From Candidatus Mycobacterium methanotrophicum (GTDB lineage: Bacteria; Actinomycetota; Actinomycetes; Mycobacteriales; Mycobacteriaceae), in the NCBI RefSeq assembly GCF_023515995.1, contig NZ_CP097320.1:2232001-2296000 (forward strand): DNA of 64,000 nt, given 5' to 3'. Below are positions 1 through 8,855 of this stretch, in pieces (positions within the stretch are counted from its first letter, which is position 1; every line of letters starts with the position of its first letter). The notes under the pieces were generated by a model. It was not told where the DNA came from, made no database searches, and saw only the letters and a program-made list of their open reading frames with translations. The translations under genes and the position numbers were made by a program.

Positions 1-1848
1 GTCGGTGACTACGTTCAGCTCAAACGTGCAGGAGCGGACTCGCTGAAGGGCCTGTGCCCATTCCACGACGAGAAGTCGGCATCGTTCCATGTCCGGCTCA
101 ATCACGGCCAGTTCCACTGCTTCGGCTGCTCTGAGGGCGGCGACGTGTACGCGTTTATCCAGAAGATCGAGCACGTCGGGTTCGTCGAGGCCGTCGAGAT
201 GCTCGCCGACCGCGTCGGCCACACCATTACCTACACCGGCGCGGCGGCCACCAATGTCCAGCGCGACCGCGGTGGCCGCAGCAGGCTGGTCGCGGCCAAT
301 GCGGAAGCCGCCGCGTTCTACGCGCGGGCGCTGGAGTCCGACGAGGCGGCACCGGCTCGCCAATACCTGACCGAGCGGCACTTCGACGCCGACGCCGCCC
401 GGCGCTTCGGCTGTGGATTTGCCCCCTCGGGCTGGGACTCGCTGACAAAACACCTGGTACGCAAGGGTTTTGAGTTCAAGGAACTCGAGGCCGCGGGGTT
501 GTCAAGGGAAGGTCGCCGCGGCCCCATGGACCGATTTCATCGTCGGCTGCTGTGGCCGATTCGCACGTCGGCCGGCGAGGTAATCGGGTTCGGGGCGCGG
601 CGGTTGTTCGACGACGACCCGATGGAAGCCAAGTACATCAACACCCCCGAGACGCAGCTGTACAAAAAGTCGTCGGTGATGTTCGGCATCGACTTGGCCA
701 AACGCGATATCGCCAAGGGGCATCAGGCCGTTGTCGTCGAGGGCTACACCGACGTGATGGCGATGCACCTGGCCGGGGTGACGACGGCGGTTGCGTCCTG
801 CGGCACCGCGTTCGGCGACGAGCATCTAGCGATGCTGCGCCGATTAATGATGGACGACAGCTTCTTTCGCGGTGAACTGATCTACGTGTTCGACGGCGAC
901 GAGGCGGGTCGCGCGGCCGCGCTCAAGGCGTTCGGCGGCGAGCAACATCTGGCGGGCCAGTCCTTCGTGGCGGTCGCGGCCGACGGCATGGACCCCTGCG
1001 ATCTGCGGCTAGCGTCCGGCGATGGAGCACTGCGTGATCTGGTGGCGCGGCGAATTCCATTGTTCGAGTTCGTGATTCGCGCTGCGCTCAGCGAGGTGGA
1101 CTTGGACAGCGCTGAGGGCAGGGTGGCCGCGCTACGACGTTGCGTACCGATGGTCGCCCAGATCAAGGACCCCACACTGCGGGACGAGTACGCGCGCCAA
1201 CTCGCGGGCTGGGTCGGCTGGTCGGATATGGCGCAGGTCGTCGGCCGTGTCCGTGAAGAGGCCAAGCACCCCACGACCCAGGGCCGTGCCAAGCCCCGTC
1301 GTCCCGCGGCAGCCCAGACCGACGCCGGCGTGCCGGACTTCGCTGCTCTGCAGCCCGACCCCAGTGACCCCATGCTGCGGCCGCAGCGCGAGGCGCTCAA
1401 GTCGGCGCTGCAGTACCCGGTGTTGGCGGGGCCGGTTTTCGACTCGCTGACGCTCGAGTGCTTCACCCATCCCGGCTACGCGGCGGTTCGCGCGGCCATT
1501 GACGCGGCGGGAGGCGCGGCTACTGGTGGCCTCGGGAGGCAGTGGCTTGATGCGGTACGCCAAAAGGCGTCCTCACCGGCAGCCGCCGCCCTGCTGAACG
1601 AGCTGGTAGTCGAGACCATCCGCGTGGACGAGGGGGACAAACTCCAGCGCTACATCGCCGGGGTGTTGGCCCGCTTGCGGGAGGTGTCGGTTGGCCGACG
1701 GATTGCGGAGGTCAAGTCAAAACTGCAGCGCATGTCGCCGGTGGAGCAGGGCGATGAATACCACGCCCTGTTCGGCGACCTGGTCGCGTTAGAGGCGTAT
1801 CGCCGCAGCCTGCTCGAGCAGGCCGTCGGCGACGATCTCACCGCCTAG
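1..1848 (+). CDS. dnaG: DNA primase DnaG (5' end outside window)
   Basis: DNA primase makes the RNA primers for chromosome replication. The reading frame is already open at base 1 and runs 615 codons to TAG, so only the first two to three dozen residues are missing compared with mycobacterial DnaG. The CHC2-type zinc-binding residues are visible near the start (CPFH, then CFGC about 20 residues later). The TOPRIM domain follows, with the motif VVVEGYTDVMAM and the acidic YVFDGDEAGR segment. The C-terminal third is the DnaB-interacting helical region, which in actinobacteria is weakly conserved. The gene converges on a small gene whose stop overlaps its last codons. No lesions are seen. The identification is very secure. 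Confidence 0.97.
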   Translation, partial: VGDYVQLKRAGADSLKGLCPFHDEKSASFHVRLNHGQFHCFGCSEGGDVYAFIQKIEHVGFVEAVEMLADRVGHTITYTGAAATNVQRDRGGRSRLVAANAEAAAFYARALESDEAAPARQYLTERHFDADAARRFGCGFAPSGWDSLTKHLVRKGFEFKELEAAGLSREGRRGPMDRFHRRLLWPIRTSAGEVIGFGARRLFDDDPMEAKYINTPETQLYKKSSVMFGIDLAKRDIAKGHQAVVVEGYTDVMAMHLAGVTTAVASCGTAFGDEHLAMLRRLMMDDSFFRGELIYVFDGDEAGRAAALKAFGGEQHLAGQSFVAVAADGMDPCDLRLASGDGALRDLVARRIPLFEFVIRAALSEVDLDSAEGRVAALRRCVPMVAQIKDPTLRDEYARQLAGWVGWSDMAQVVGRVREEAKHPTTQGRAKPRRPAAAQTDAGVPDFAALQPDPSDPMLRPQREALKSALQYPVLAGPVFDSLTLECFTHPGYAAVRAAIDAAGGAATGGLGRQWLDAVRQKASSPAAAALLNELVVETIRVDEGDKLQRYIAGVLARLREVSVGRRIAEVKSKLQRMSPVEQGDEYHALFGDLVALEAYRRSLLEQAVGDDLTA

Positions 1849-2077
1849 GTTGCGGTTCGACGACGCTTGTCTCGTTGTCGATCTCGGTCAACGTCACCAT
1901 CCGAGTGTCGGGCGAGACCCGGTTCGCGATCTTGCGCCGTCCGCCTTCGATCACCGATTTGGCGGCCGGGCTGCTGGTCAAGGCGCGGTAAGTGCCGGCG
2001 ATCTGCTCGTAGCGACGCCGCCCCGCCTTCGCGCCCAACACATAGCCCAGCCCGAGCACGATGACATACCGGATCAA
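1838..2077 (-). CDS. Small conserved mycobacterial protein (Rv2342-like)
   Basis: A 79-residue protein with a short hydrophobic N-terminus (IRYVIVLGLGYVLGAKAG) followed by a basic stretch, suggesting one membrane anchor with a cytoplasmic tail. I chose the TTG start at 2077 because a GGAGGG ribosome binding site sits six bases upstream; the frame stays open further upstream but without a comparable site. It matches the small gene that lies beside dnaG in M. tuberculosis. Its stop overlaps the end of dnaG by about 11 bases in convergent orientation. The function is unknown. Confidence 0.8.
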   Translation of the reverse strand: MIRYVIVLGLGYVLGAKAGRRRYEQIAGTYRALTSSPAAKSVIEGGRRKIANRVSPDTRMVTLTEIDNETSVVEPQPRR

Positions 2078-2234
2078 AGCGGTCCCTCCAGACGTTTGGT
2101 GCGATGGCTCCATCCTGCCGCATCCGCGCCGGCGAGGGGCCTTCGGCGGGTGATCGGTCCGCTTGGGCGTCGGCAGGCCGGTACGCTAGAGTCATCCAGC
2201 GATCCGCGCCAGCGTGCACGCGGATACTGAGCAG

Positions 2235-2307
<73 letters not shown>

Positions 2308-2326
2308 CAAGCGTTTCTCGGCAGCC

Positions 2327-2713
2327 TTAATGGCCACCAAGACCGGGGATAAGCGGAGTTTTGGTCTTCACGCTCGACTTATTCAGGTAGTCCGGGCAAT
2401 AGGTGCTTGATGCAAGGGCCGCGAACCTCATGGCGCCGCCGCTGTTCAATCCGGGGTTGCGCATCGACAGCTCATCGACGACGTCCTTTTCCGATCGCCC
2501 CGAGATCATCATGTTGCACGCCATTCTGCCGGCCGCGACGGCGTCCGACCCGCTGCGATAAGTCATGCCCGCTTTGTTGAGCGAGTCCAGAAAAGCTGCA
2601 TCAGCGGCGGGATCGTCGGGGACGGGGCCGGGCGGGTTATTCGGGTCGGCCAGCGCCGGCACGGCCAGCCCGATCGTGGCGGCGACGGTGGCGAGCATAA
2701 GAGATAGTCGCAT
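2327..2713 (-). CDS. Secreted DUF732-type protein
   Basis: A 128-residue exported protein. The N-terminus has a clear Sec signal peptide (MRLSLMLATVAATIGLAVPALA) followed by a Pro-rich linker and a small domain. Two cysteines in the mature part (RMACNMM and STYCPDYL) fit the disulfide-bonded DUF732 fold common in mycobacteria. The ATG at 2713 is chosen because the signal peptide starts there; the open frame extends upstream into sequence without a hydrophobic core. No enzymatic role is known for the family; cell-surface or periplasmic location is likely. Confidence 0.85.
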   Translation of the reverse strand: MRLSLMLATVAATIGLAVPALADPNNPPGPVPDDPAADAAFLDSLNKAGMTYRSGSDAVAAGRMACNMMISGRSEKDVVDELSMRNPGLNSGGAMRFAALASSTYCPDYLNKSSVKTKTPLIPGLGGH

Positions 2714-2790
2714 CCGACCATCATCGTCCACGGCGAGGCGATTGTCCTGTCGAGGGCATCCGATTACGGCGCCTGACAGGCCCTGACTTC

Positions 2791-3477
2791 TCAGATTGAG
2801 AAGTCCTCGCCGCGCCACACTCCGGCCTCGGGCGGCCGGATCACGCGGCCGGTCGGGGGGCCGCCGTCGTTCTGCGCTTCCAGTTTTGCCACCCGGGTGA
2901 ACAGCGATTGCAGGCTCACGCCCACCAGATCGGGCATCATCGAGTCGTCCCCGGTGCCCGGCCTGGCGCGGCTGATGATCTGTCCGGGGACCCCGATGAC
3001 CACAGCACTGGACGGGACTTCCTTGACAACGACCGCGTTGGCGCCGATGCGGCTGTCGTCGCCGATCTTGATCGCGCCGAGCACCTTGGCGCCGGCGCCG
3101 ATGACCACCCGGTCACCGATCGTCGGATGCCGTTTGCCGGTGTCCCTGCCGCTACCGCCGAGCGTGACGCCGTGGTAGAGCATCACGTCCTCGCCCACTT
3201 CCGCCGTTTCCCCGATCACCACGCCGGTCGCGTGGTCGATGAACAGGCCGGGGCCCAGCGTCGCGCCAGGGTGGATGTCGACCCCGGTGAGAATGCGGGT
3301 GATTTCGGCGAGCGTGCGCGCGGCCACCCGTGCGCCGCGCTTCCACAGCCAGTGGCTGATCCGGTGACCCCAGATCGCATGCACGCCCGGGTAGGCGAAG
3401 ATCACCTCCAGCGTGGTGGGAGCGGCCGGATCCCGCTGCCGGGCGGCCGCTATGTCACGCCGTATCGCCGCGAGCAT
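2791..3477 (-). CDS. cysE: Serine O-acetyltransferase
   Basis: CysE makes O-acetylserine from serine and acetyl-CoA, the committed step of cysteine synthesis. The 228-residue protein has the short N-terminal helical domain and then the left-handed beta-helix of hexapeptide repeats, with the active-site region [16 protein letters not shown] and the GVTLGGSG turn. The C-terminal tail after the hexapeptide domain is longer than in short CysE forms, as in other mycobacteria. The ATG at 3477 lies two bases after the cysK stop, so the two genes form a tight cysK-cysE operon. Confidence 0.95.
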   Translation of the reverse strand: MLAAIRRDIAAARQRDPAAPTTLEVIFAYPGVHAIWGHRISHWLWKRGARVAARTLAEITRILTGVDIHPGATLGPGLFIDHATGVVIGETAEVGEDVMLYHGVTLGGSGRDTGKRHPTIGDRVVIGAGAKVLGAIKIGDDSRIGANAVVVKEVPSSAVVIGVPGQIISRARPGTGDDSMMPDLVGVSLQSLFTRVAKLEAQNDGGPPTGRVIRPPEAGVWRGEDFSI

Positions 3478-3479
3478 GG

Positions 3480-4412
3480 CTACTCGGTTGCCTCGGCGAA
3501 CAGCGGGGTGCTCAGGTATCGCTCGCCGAAGTCGGGTAGCACGACGACGATGAGCTTGCCGGCATTCTCGGGGCGGCGAGCCACCTGCAGCGCCGCCACC
3601 GTCGCCGCGCCCGACGAGACGCCGACTAGCAGCCCCTCTTCCCGGGCCAGTCGCCGGGCCAGGTTGATCGAGTCGGCGTTGCCGACGGTGATCACCTCGT
3701 CGACCAGATCCATGTCCAGCACCGGCGGGATGAATCCGGCGCCGATGCCCTGGATCGGGTGCGGTCCTTTCTGTCCGCCCGACAGCACTGGCGAGGCGGC
3801 GGGCTCGACGGCCACGAACTGCACCGAGGGTTTGCGTTTCTTGATGACCTGGGCAACACCGGTCAGGGTGCCGCCGGTGCCGACCCCGGATACGAAAACG
3901 TCGATCTTGCCGGCGGTGTCGCGCCACACCTCCTCGGCGGTCGTTTTGCGGTGGATCGCCGGGTTGGCCGGGTTCTCGAATTGCTGCGGGACGAAATAGC
4001 GTTCGTCGCTTTTGGCCAGTTCCTCGGCCTTGGCGATGGCGCCCGGCATGCCGTCGGGACCGGGCGTGAGAACGAGCTCGGCGCCGAGCGCATGCAGCAA
4101 CTTGCGCCGCTCGACGCTCATCGTCTCGGGCATGGTCAGCGTGATCCGATACCCGCGCGCCGCGGCGACCATCGCCAGCGCAATCCCGGTGTTGCCACTG
4201 GTCGGCTCCAGGATGATGGTGTCCGGCTTGATCAGACCCGCTTCCTCGGCCGCATCGATCAGGGCCACCCCGAGGCGATCCTTCACGCTGTTGGCCGGGT
4301 TGAACGATTCCAGCTTCGCGACCACATCGGCGCCCGCGCCGTCGGTGACCCGGTTCAACCGGACCAGGGGCGTGCGCCCGATCAGTTGCGTGACGTCCTT
4401 GGCGATACTCAC
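3480..4412 (-). CDS. cysK: O-acetylserine sulfhydrylase (cysteine synthase)
   Basis: This PLP enzyme converts O-acetylserine and sulfide to cysteine. The 310-residue length is standard. The PLP lysine lies in NPANSVKDR near residue 45, the phosphate/substrate loop is TSGNTGI, and the glycine-rich GTGGTL loop that binds the PLP phosphate is present. It is the first gene of a cysK-cysE operon. The pair matches M. tuberculosis cysK1-cysE, so it should be the housekeeping cysteine route fed by sulfite/sulfide reduction. Confidence 0.96.
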   Translation of the reverse strand: MSIAKDVTQLIGRTPLVRLNRVTDGAGADVVAKLESFNPANSVKDRLGVALIDAAEEAGLIKPDTIILEPTSGNTGIALAMVAAARGYRITLTMPETMSVERRKLLHALGAELVLTPGPDGMPGAIAKAEELAKSDERYFVPQQFENPANPAIHRKTTAEEVWRDTAGKIDVFVSGVGTGGTLTGVAQVIKKRKPSVQFVAVEPAASPVLSGGQKGPHPIQGIGAGFIPPVLDMDLVDEVITVGNADSINLARRLAREEGLLVGVSSGAATVAALQVARRPENAGKLIVVVLPDFGERYLSTPLFAEATE

Positions 4413-4874
4413 TTACATCCGTCTCCAACGATGCCAGACCAGGGCTCGGGGGCCATCCAGCTAATCTCGAACTCTATGGCCATCGCGGTCGGTATGGCTA
4501 GCGCGACGGAGGCCGGCCGGACCACAATCTGCGGACGGCTCGCTGCCTGTGCCACGGCACGGGCGGGTTCAGACAACGCTGTCATGGGTGGTTGATCTTC
4601 CTGTAAGACTTTGTCAGCGGTCCGCGACTTAATGCGCCAGGCAATTCAGCGGCATCACCCGTTGACGGGCGGCGCGGGGATTCCTACAGCGTCAGAGGGC
4701 GCCAGGAAATCAACAACAGCAACAACAGCAACAACAACAGGGCACGACGAGGCAGCGCGACGGGACCAGACGCAGCTGTGCGGTGTGTTGCATAGTGCCA
4801 CTATAGGCCATCGCTGTTTTTCCGGCCGTTCAGCTCAGCCCGCTATAAATCATTCGGCCAGGCTCAAAGCATTC
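4413..4874. other. Intergenic region, no gene recognised
   Basis: About 460 bases between cysK and the acyl-CoA pseudogene. Open frames here have no recognisable homology and no good ribosome binding site. It holds the cysK promoter region and a run of CAA/CAG triplets. Confidence 0.6.
4711..4740. repeat. CAA/CAG triplet microsatellite
   Basis: Ten consecutive CAA or CAG triplets arranged as two CAACAACAG units and a longer third unit. A low-complexity tract of this kind is unusual in mycobacterial intergenic DNA and would be prone to replication slippage. Confidence 0.9.
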
Positions 4875-4979
4875 CTATGATTGGCCGTGCTGTCTGACCG
4901 GAATCGGCATGGCGCGGTACCCGATCGGAACCGAGGCAAACTGGTAGCACGCGGCCCGATCTCGAATTAGTAGATCAGC

Positions 4980-6471
4980 CCGGCAGATGCCCGAGCACCT
5001 CGCGGGCGGCGTCGTCCTCACACGACTCGATCCCGGCGACGAACGCTTCCAGCACCACCCGATCGATGTGGGCGCGCGGCATGAAGCACATGATCCTGTG
5101 CGGCGTTGAACGCATCGAATGACGACATCTCTTTCGATTTGCTCTGTAACCGGCGCGCCACCGAGGCGATCAGGTATTCCTCTCGGTCCTCGAACATCGT
5201 GACTTGGGTGCCGCGGTTGAACAGGCTGCCTTCTTCTTCGTTGTCCTGTCTGGCGTCGACTATTGTCTCGTTTCAGCACCCGTTCCCCAGCGAAGTTGGC
5301 CGCAAATCGTACCCATTCCACCGGGCTCATGCTCTTGACGTCGTCGGCGTAGGCGGTCAGCAACTCCTTGGCAACCAGCTGGGTCAGCACATGGTTGTCG
5401 CCTTCGAAGGTGGTGAACACATCGATGTCGGCGCGCAATGCGATCAACCGGTTGTCGGCCATGTAGCCGGCCCCGCCGCACGCTTCCCGGGCCTCTTGGA
5501 TGGCGCGGGTGGCGTGCCAGGTATTGGCAGCCTTCAGCCCGGCGGCCCGCGATTCCAGTTCCCGTTGCCCCTCGGCGTCGGGGACATCCGCTGTCTGCAG
5601 GTCGTGGCACCTGGCGACCAACTCGTTTTGGGCGAACTGCAGGGCATACGATCGCGCGATCAACGGGAAAAGCCGGCGCTGGTGCACCAGGTAGTCCATG
5701 ATCAGCACTTCACCGTTGGCTGAGTGTTCATCGGGGGCGCTGAATTGCTTGCGCTGCAACGCATACCGGGTAGCGATGTCCAACGCCACCCGTGCTGCGT
5801 TGCCGGCGCCGCCGCCGACGCAGATCCGCCCGCGGATCAGGGTGCCGATCATGGTGAAGGATCGGCGGTTGGGGTTTTCGATCGGTGAGCTGTAGCTGCC
5901 GTCGGCCGCCACGTCGCCGTACTTGTTCAGCAGGTTCACCCGTGGCACCCGGACGTGGTCGAAGACGATGCGGCCGTTGTCGACCCCCGGCAACCCGCCC
6001 TTGTACTGGCAGTCCGACGTGGTCGCCCCCGGCAGGTCGTTGCCTTCGGCGTCGCGGATCGGCACCAAAAAGCAATGCACACCATGGTTGACCTGCTCGC
6101 CGTCCCGGGTGGTGATGAGTTGGGCGAATACCGCTGCGATGGTGGCGGTTTGGGCGGCACCGCCGAACAGTCCCCACTGCACACCCGCCTTGACCATCAA
6201 GGACAGGTCCGACATCGCGAGCATCTCGATCATCGTGACCGCCGCTCCGACGTTGCCGGTTCCGCCGTGCTCTTTGCGGAAGCCGTCGTCGGCTGCGCCG
6301 GCGGCGGCCATGATCTTCATTTGTTCCGCCACCTTGATGCGGGGCGATCACCGTGTTCGGTGTGTAGTGCGGACGGAAGATGTCGTCGGTCAACCGTTCC
6401 CGCATCTGGTTCTTCACGTCGCGCCAACGTCCGTCCAACGTGTTGCGCAGGTGTTCGGCAGTGGTGGTCAT
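4980..6471 (-). pseudogene. Acyl-CoA oxidase/dehydrogenase family, multiply disrupted
   Basis: The product would have been an FAD flavoenzyme of the acyl-CoA oxidase/dehydrogenase superfamily acting in beta-oxidation. The true start (MTTTAEHLRNTLDG, ATG at 6471) is in a different frame from the main body, which begins around 6335 with VAEQMKIMAAAG. A second shift lies near 5255, where the frame reading VDARQDNEEEGSLFNRG takes over, and a third near 5065, where RAHIDRVVLEAFVAG leads to the natural stop at about 4980. There is also an apparent in-frame deletion of roughly 60 residues: WGLFGGA is followed directly by AQTATIAAVFAQL, removing the substrate/flavin segment expected in between. With three shifts and a deletion it cannot make an active enzyme. 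Family is secure, the exact fadE/acox orthologue is not. Confidence 0.88.
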
Positions 6472-6603
6472 ACCCGACGGTAACCCGACGCTCGGATCGC
6501 GAGGGCAGGCTCCGCGAGGTCAGTCGACGACGACCCGTTCAAACGCGCCGGGCATTTACTCAAAATAGCTATCATCTGACGGTTGCCGAGGGAAGGGACT
6601 CCA

Positions 6604-8106
6604 TTGGGCAAGGTTTCCCGCGCCTTCAGCAAGAGGGGCGCGGTTGATGTCGAGGCCCTCCAGGCTGCGCTGCGGCCGAAGTTCGCGTTGGCCCCAGGAT
6701 CGCAGCGATCTGTCTCGCGCACCTGGCTGGACACCTTCGATTGGCGGCTGCACTCGGCGGGGCTATCGCTTGAGCATGTCGACGACGGTCCGCTAATCCT
6801 GCAGTTCCCGGACGGCAGCCGGTTGCAGGGACCACGGCCCAGAAAGTGGCCGGCGCTGCTACCCGATCTGCCTGCCGGGCGGCTGCGCGACGCACTGGCC
6901 CCGATTATTTCTGTGCGGGCCTTGCTGCCGGTGGTCACCGTACGCCGTGCCGCGCAGGAAAGCCGGGTACTCAACGCCGACGGAAAAACTGTTGCCCGGA
7001 TACTGACCGAAAGCGCTGACGACGGCGTCAGCCACCTACAGGTCCAGCCATTGCGCGGCTACGACGTGGACGGTGATCGCATCGCCCGCCTGATGAGCGG
7101 CGTCGACGGGATCACCGCGGCGGCGACGACGCCCTACGGCGACGCATTGGCGCTTGCCAGTCGCAGCCCCGGCGACCGTGCGCAAAACCGGGCGACGTCG
7201 CTGCGTCCGGAAACGCCTGCACGGGTGGCTATTGCGGACATGCTCGGGCAGTTCGCGGCGGTCATCGATGACAACGTGGCGGGCACGATTGCGGCGATTG
7301 ACACCGAATTCCTGCACGAGCTGCGGGTGGCGGTGCGGCGCACCCGTTCGATTCTCAAGCTCGCCGGCGATGTGTTGCCCGCGAACATGGCCGAGCGGTT
7401 CCAGCCCGAGTTCAGGTGGCTCGGTGATCTGACCACGCCGGTGCGCGACCTGGACGTCTACCTGCTCGAGCTCGATGGTATGGCCGCCGGACTGGCGTCG
7501 GCCGATCCACGCGACCTCGACCCGTTCCGGTCATTTTTGGTTCGGCATCGCGCTAACGAACGCCGCCGGCTGGTGCGCGGGCTGCGGTCGCAGCGCTTCC
7601 AGCAGCTGATGAGCGACTGGCCCGTCGCGCTGACGCAGGTGACCACTCAGGCCAACGGCGGGCCGGCCGTCGGGGCGTTGGCCCGCCAGCGCATCGACCG
7701 GGCTTTCCGGATCGTGGTACGGCGCGGTACACGGATCACGGCCGACTCGCCGAGTGAGCAGGTGCATGAACTGCGGAAGCGCTGTAAGGAATTGCGCTAT
7801 CTGCTCGAGGTGTTCCGGCCGTTATGCGCCGATACGCCGTATCGCCCGCTGATCAAAGAGCTCAAGGCGCTGCAGGACACGCTCGGCGACTTCCAGGACG
7901 GCGAAGTCCAGCGCGAAGCCGTCCGAGACTTTGCCGCGGCGATGATGGAACAGGGCGCTGCGCCGCCGGCAACCGTGCTCGCGATGGGGGAGTTGGCTGC
8001 ACAGCTCGACGCGCATCAGCTGAACGCGCGAGGGGCGCTGGTGGGTCGGCTGAAACCTTTCCTGGCCAACGAGAATCGTGCCAGAGTGAAGGCGCTGGTG
8101 CGCTGA
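6604..8106 (+). CDS. CYTH-like/CHAD domain protein
   Basis: A 500-residue protein. The first about 190 residues resemble a degenerate CYTH (triphosphate tunnel) domain. From about residue 200 there is a CHAD domain, a helical bundle rich in conserved Arg, Lys and His; diagnostic motifs are FLHELRVAVRRTRS and later VHELRKRCKELRYLLE. CHAD domains bind inorganic polyphosphate and localise to polyphosphate granules in several bacteria (family knowledge). The TTG at 6604 is chosen for its AGGGAAGGGA site six bases upstream; an in-frame TTG at 6583 is an alternative. Its stop overlaps the start of the downstream ParA-type gene (TGATG), which suggests translational coupling and a shared job. Confidence 0.85.
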   Translation: MGKVSRAFSKRGAVDVEALQAALRPKFALAPGSQRSVSRTWLDTFDWRLHSAGLSLEHVDDGPLILQFPDGSRLQGPRPRKWPALLPDLPAGRLRDALAPIISVRALLPVVTVRRAAQESRVLNADGKTVARILTESADDGVSHLQVQPLRGYDVDGDRIARLMSGVDGITAAATTPYGDALALASRSPGDRAQNRATSLRPETPARVAIADMLGQFAAVIDDNVAGTIAAIDTEFLHELRVAVRRTRSILKLAGDVLPANMAERFQPEFRWLGDLTTPVRDLDVYLLELDGMAAGLASADPRDLDPFRSFLVRHRANERRRLVRGLRSQRFQQLMSDWPVALTQVTTQANGGPAVGALARQRIDRAFRIVVRRGTRITADSPSEQVHELRKRCKELRYLLEVFRPLCADTPYRPLIKELKALQDTLGDFQDGEVQREAVRDFAAAMMEQGAAPPATVLAMGELAAQLDAHQLNARGALVGRLKPFLANENRARVKALVR

Positions 8107-8855
8107 TGAAGATCTACGCGACCTACAACATCAAGGGCGGTGTCGGCAAGACATCGGCCGCGGCCAACCTTGCTCATCTGGCCGCCCGCGGCGGATACAA
8201 CGTGCTGTTGTGGGATCTCGACCCGCAGGGTGCGGCCACTTATCTTTTCCGAGTGCGGCCCAAAGTCAAGGGGGGCAGCCGCGCGCTGGTGGACGGCACG
8301 CGATCACTCGGCGACGCGATCAAGGCCACCGATTTCGACCGACTTGACTTGCTGCCGGCCGATTTCCGCTACCGCAATATGGATTTACAGCTTGACGAGA
8401 CGCACCGGCCGACCCGCCGGATTCACCAGCTGCTGCGACCGCTCGACGGCGAATACGATGTGGTGTTCCTCGACTGTCCGCCGAGCATCTCGCTGTTGTC
8501 AGAGAATGTGTTACATGCGGTCGACACGCTACTGGTGCCCATGATTCCGGCCACGCTATCGGTGCGCACCTTCGACCAATTGTCCGGCTTCGTCAATGAT
8601 TTCGATGGCCGCCAGCCACAGGTGCGTGCGTTCTTCTCGATGGTGGACGGGCGCAAGCGGCTGCACCGCGACCTCATGGAACAGTTGTCGGCCGAACGGC
8701 TGGGAATCTTGAGAACGGCGATCCCGGCGCTGTCGATCATCGAGCAGATGGCCGAACAACGGTCGCCGGTGACGGCATTCGCCCCATACAGCGTCGCAGC
8801 CAAGTGTTATGAAGCGCTGTGGCATGAGGTGAACGGAGCGATCGGAGACCGCTAG
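8106..8855 (+). CDS. ParA/Soj-family ATPase
   Basis: A 249-residue P-loop ATPase of the ParA/MinD family. The deviant Walker A motif KGGVGKT is at residues 10-16, with the switch region LLWDLDPQG and Walker B VVFLDCPPS. Members of this family form DNA- or membrane-bound gradients that segregate chromosomes, plasmids or protein bodies. It is not the chromosomal parA: no parB and no origin genes lie nearby, and it instead overlaps a CHAD-domain gene by one base. There is no evident N-terminal DNA-binding domain. The cargo is therefore more likely a cellular body than DNA; polyphosphate granules are my inference. Confidence 0.88.
   Translation: MKIYATYNIKGGVGKTSAAANLAHLAARGGYNVLLWDLDPQGAATYLFRVRPKVKGGSRALVDGTRSLGDAIKATDFDRLDLLPADFRYRNMDLQLDETHRPTRRIHQLLRPLDGEYDVVFLDCPPSISLLSENVLHAVDTLLVPMIPATLSVRTFDQLSGFVNDFDGRQPQVRAFFSMVDGRKRLHRDLMEQLSAERLGILRTAIPALSIIEQMAEQRSPVTAFAPYSVAAKCYEALWHEVNGAIGDR

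Noticed and set aside
2908..3999. Long plus-strand open frame antisense to cysE-cysK
   Set aside because: The opposite strand codes for clearly homologous CysE and CysK; the frame is a GC-bias shadow without motifs or a ribosome binding site.
4611..4880. Open frame containing the CAA/CAG run as a Thr/Gln-rich protein
   Set aside because: No homology, no good start signal, and composition dominated by the microsatellite.
8106..8855. ParA-type gene as the chromosomal parA
   Set aside because: No parB, parS or origin-region genes nearby; it is coupled to a CHAD gene instead.
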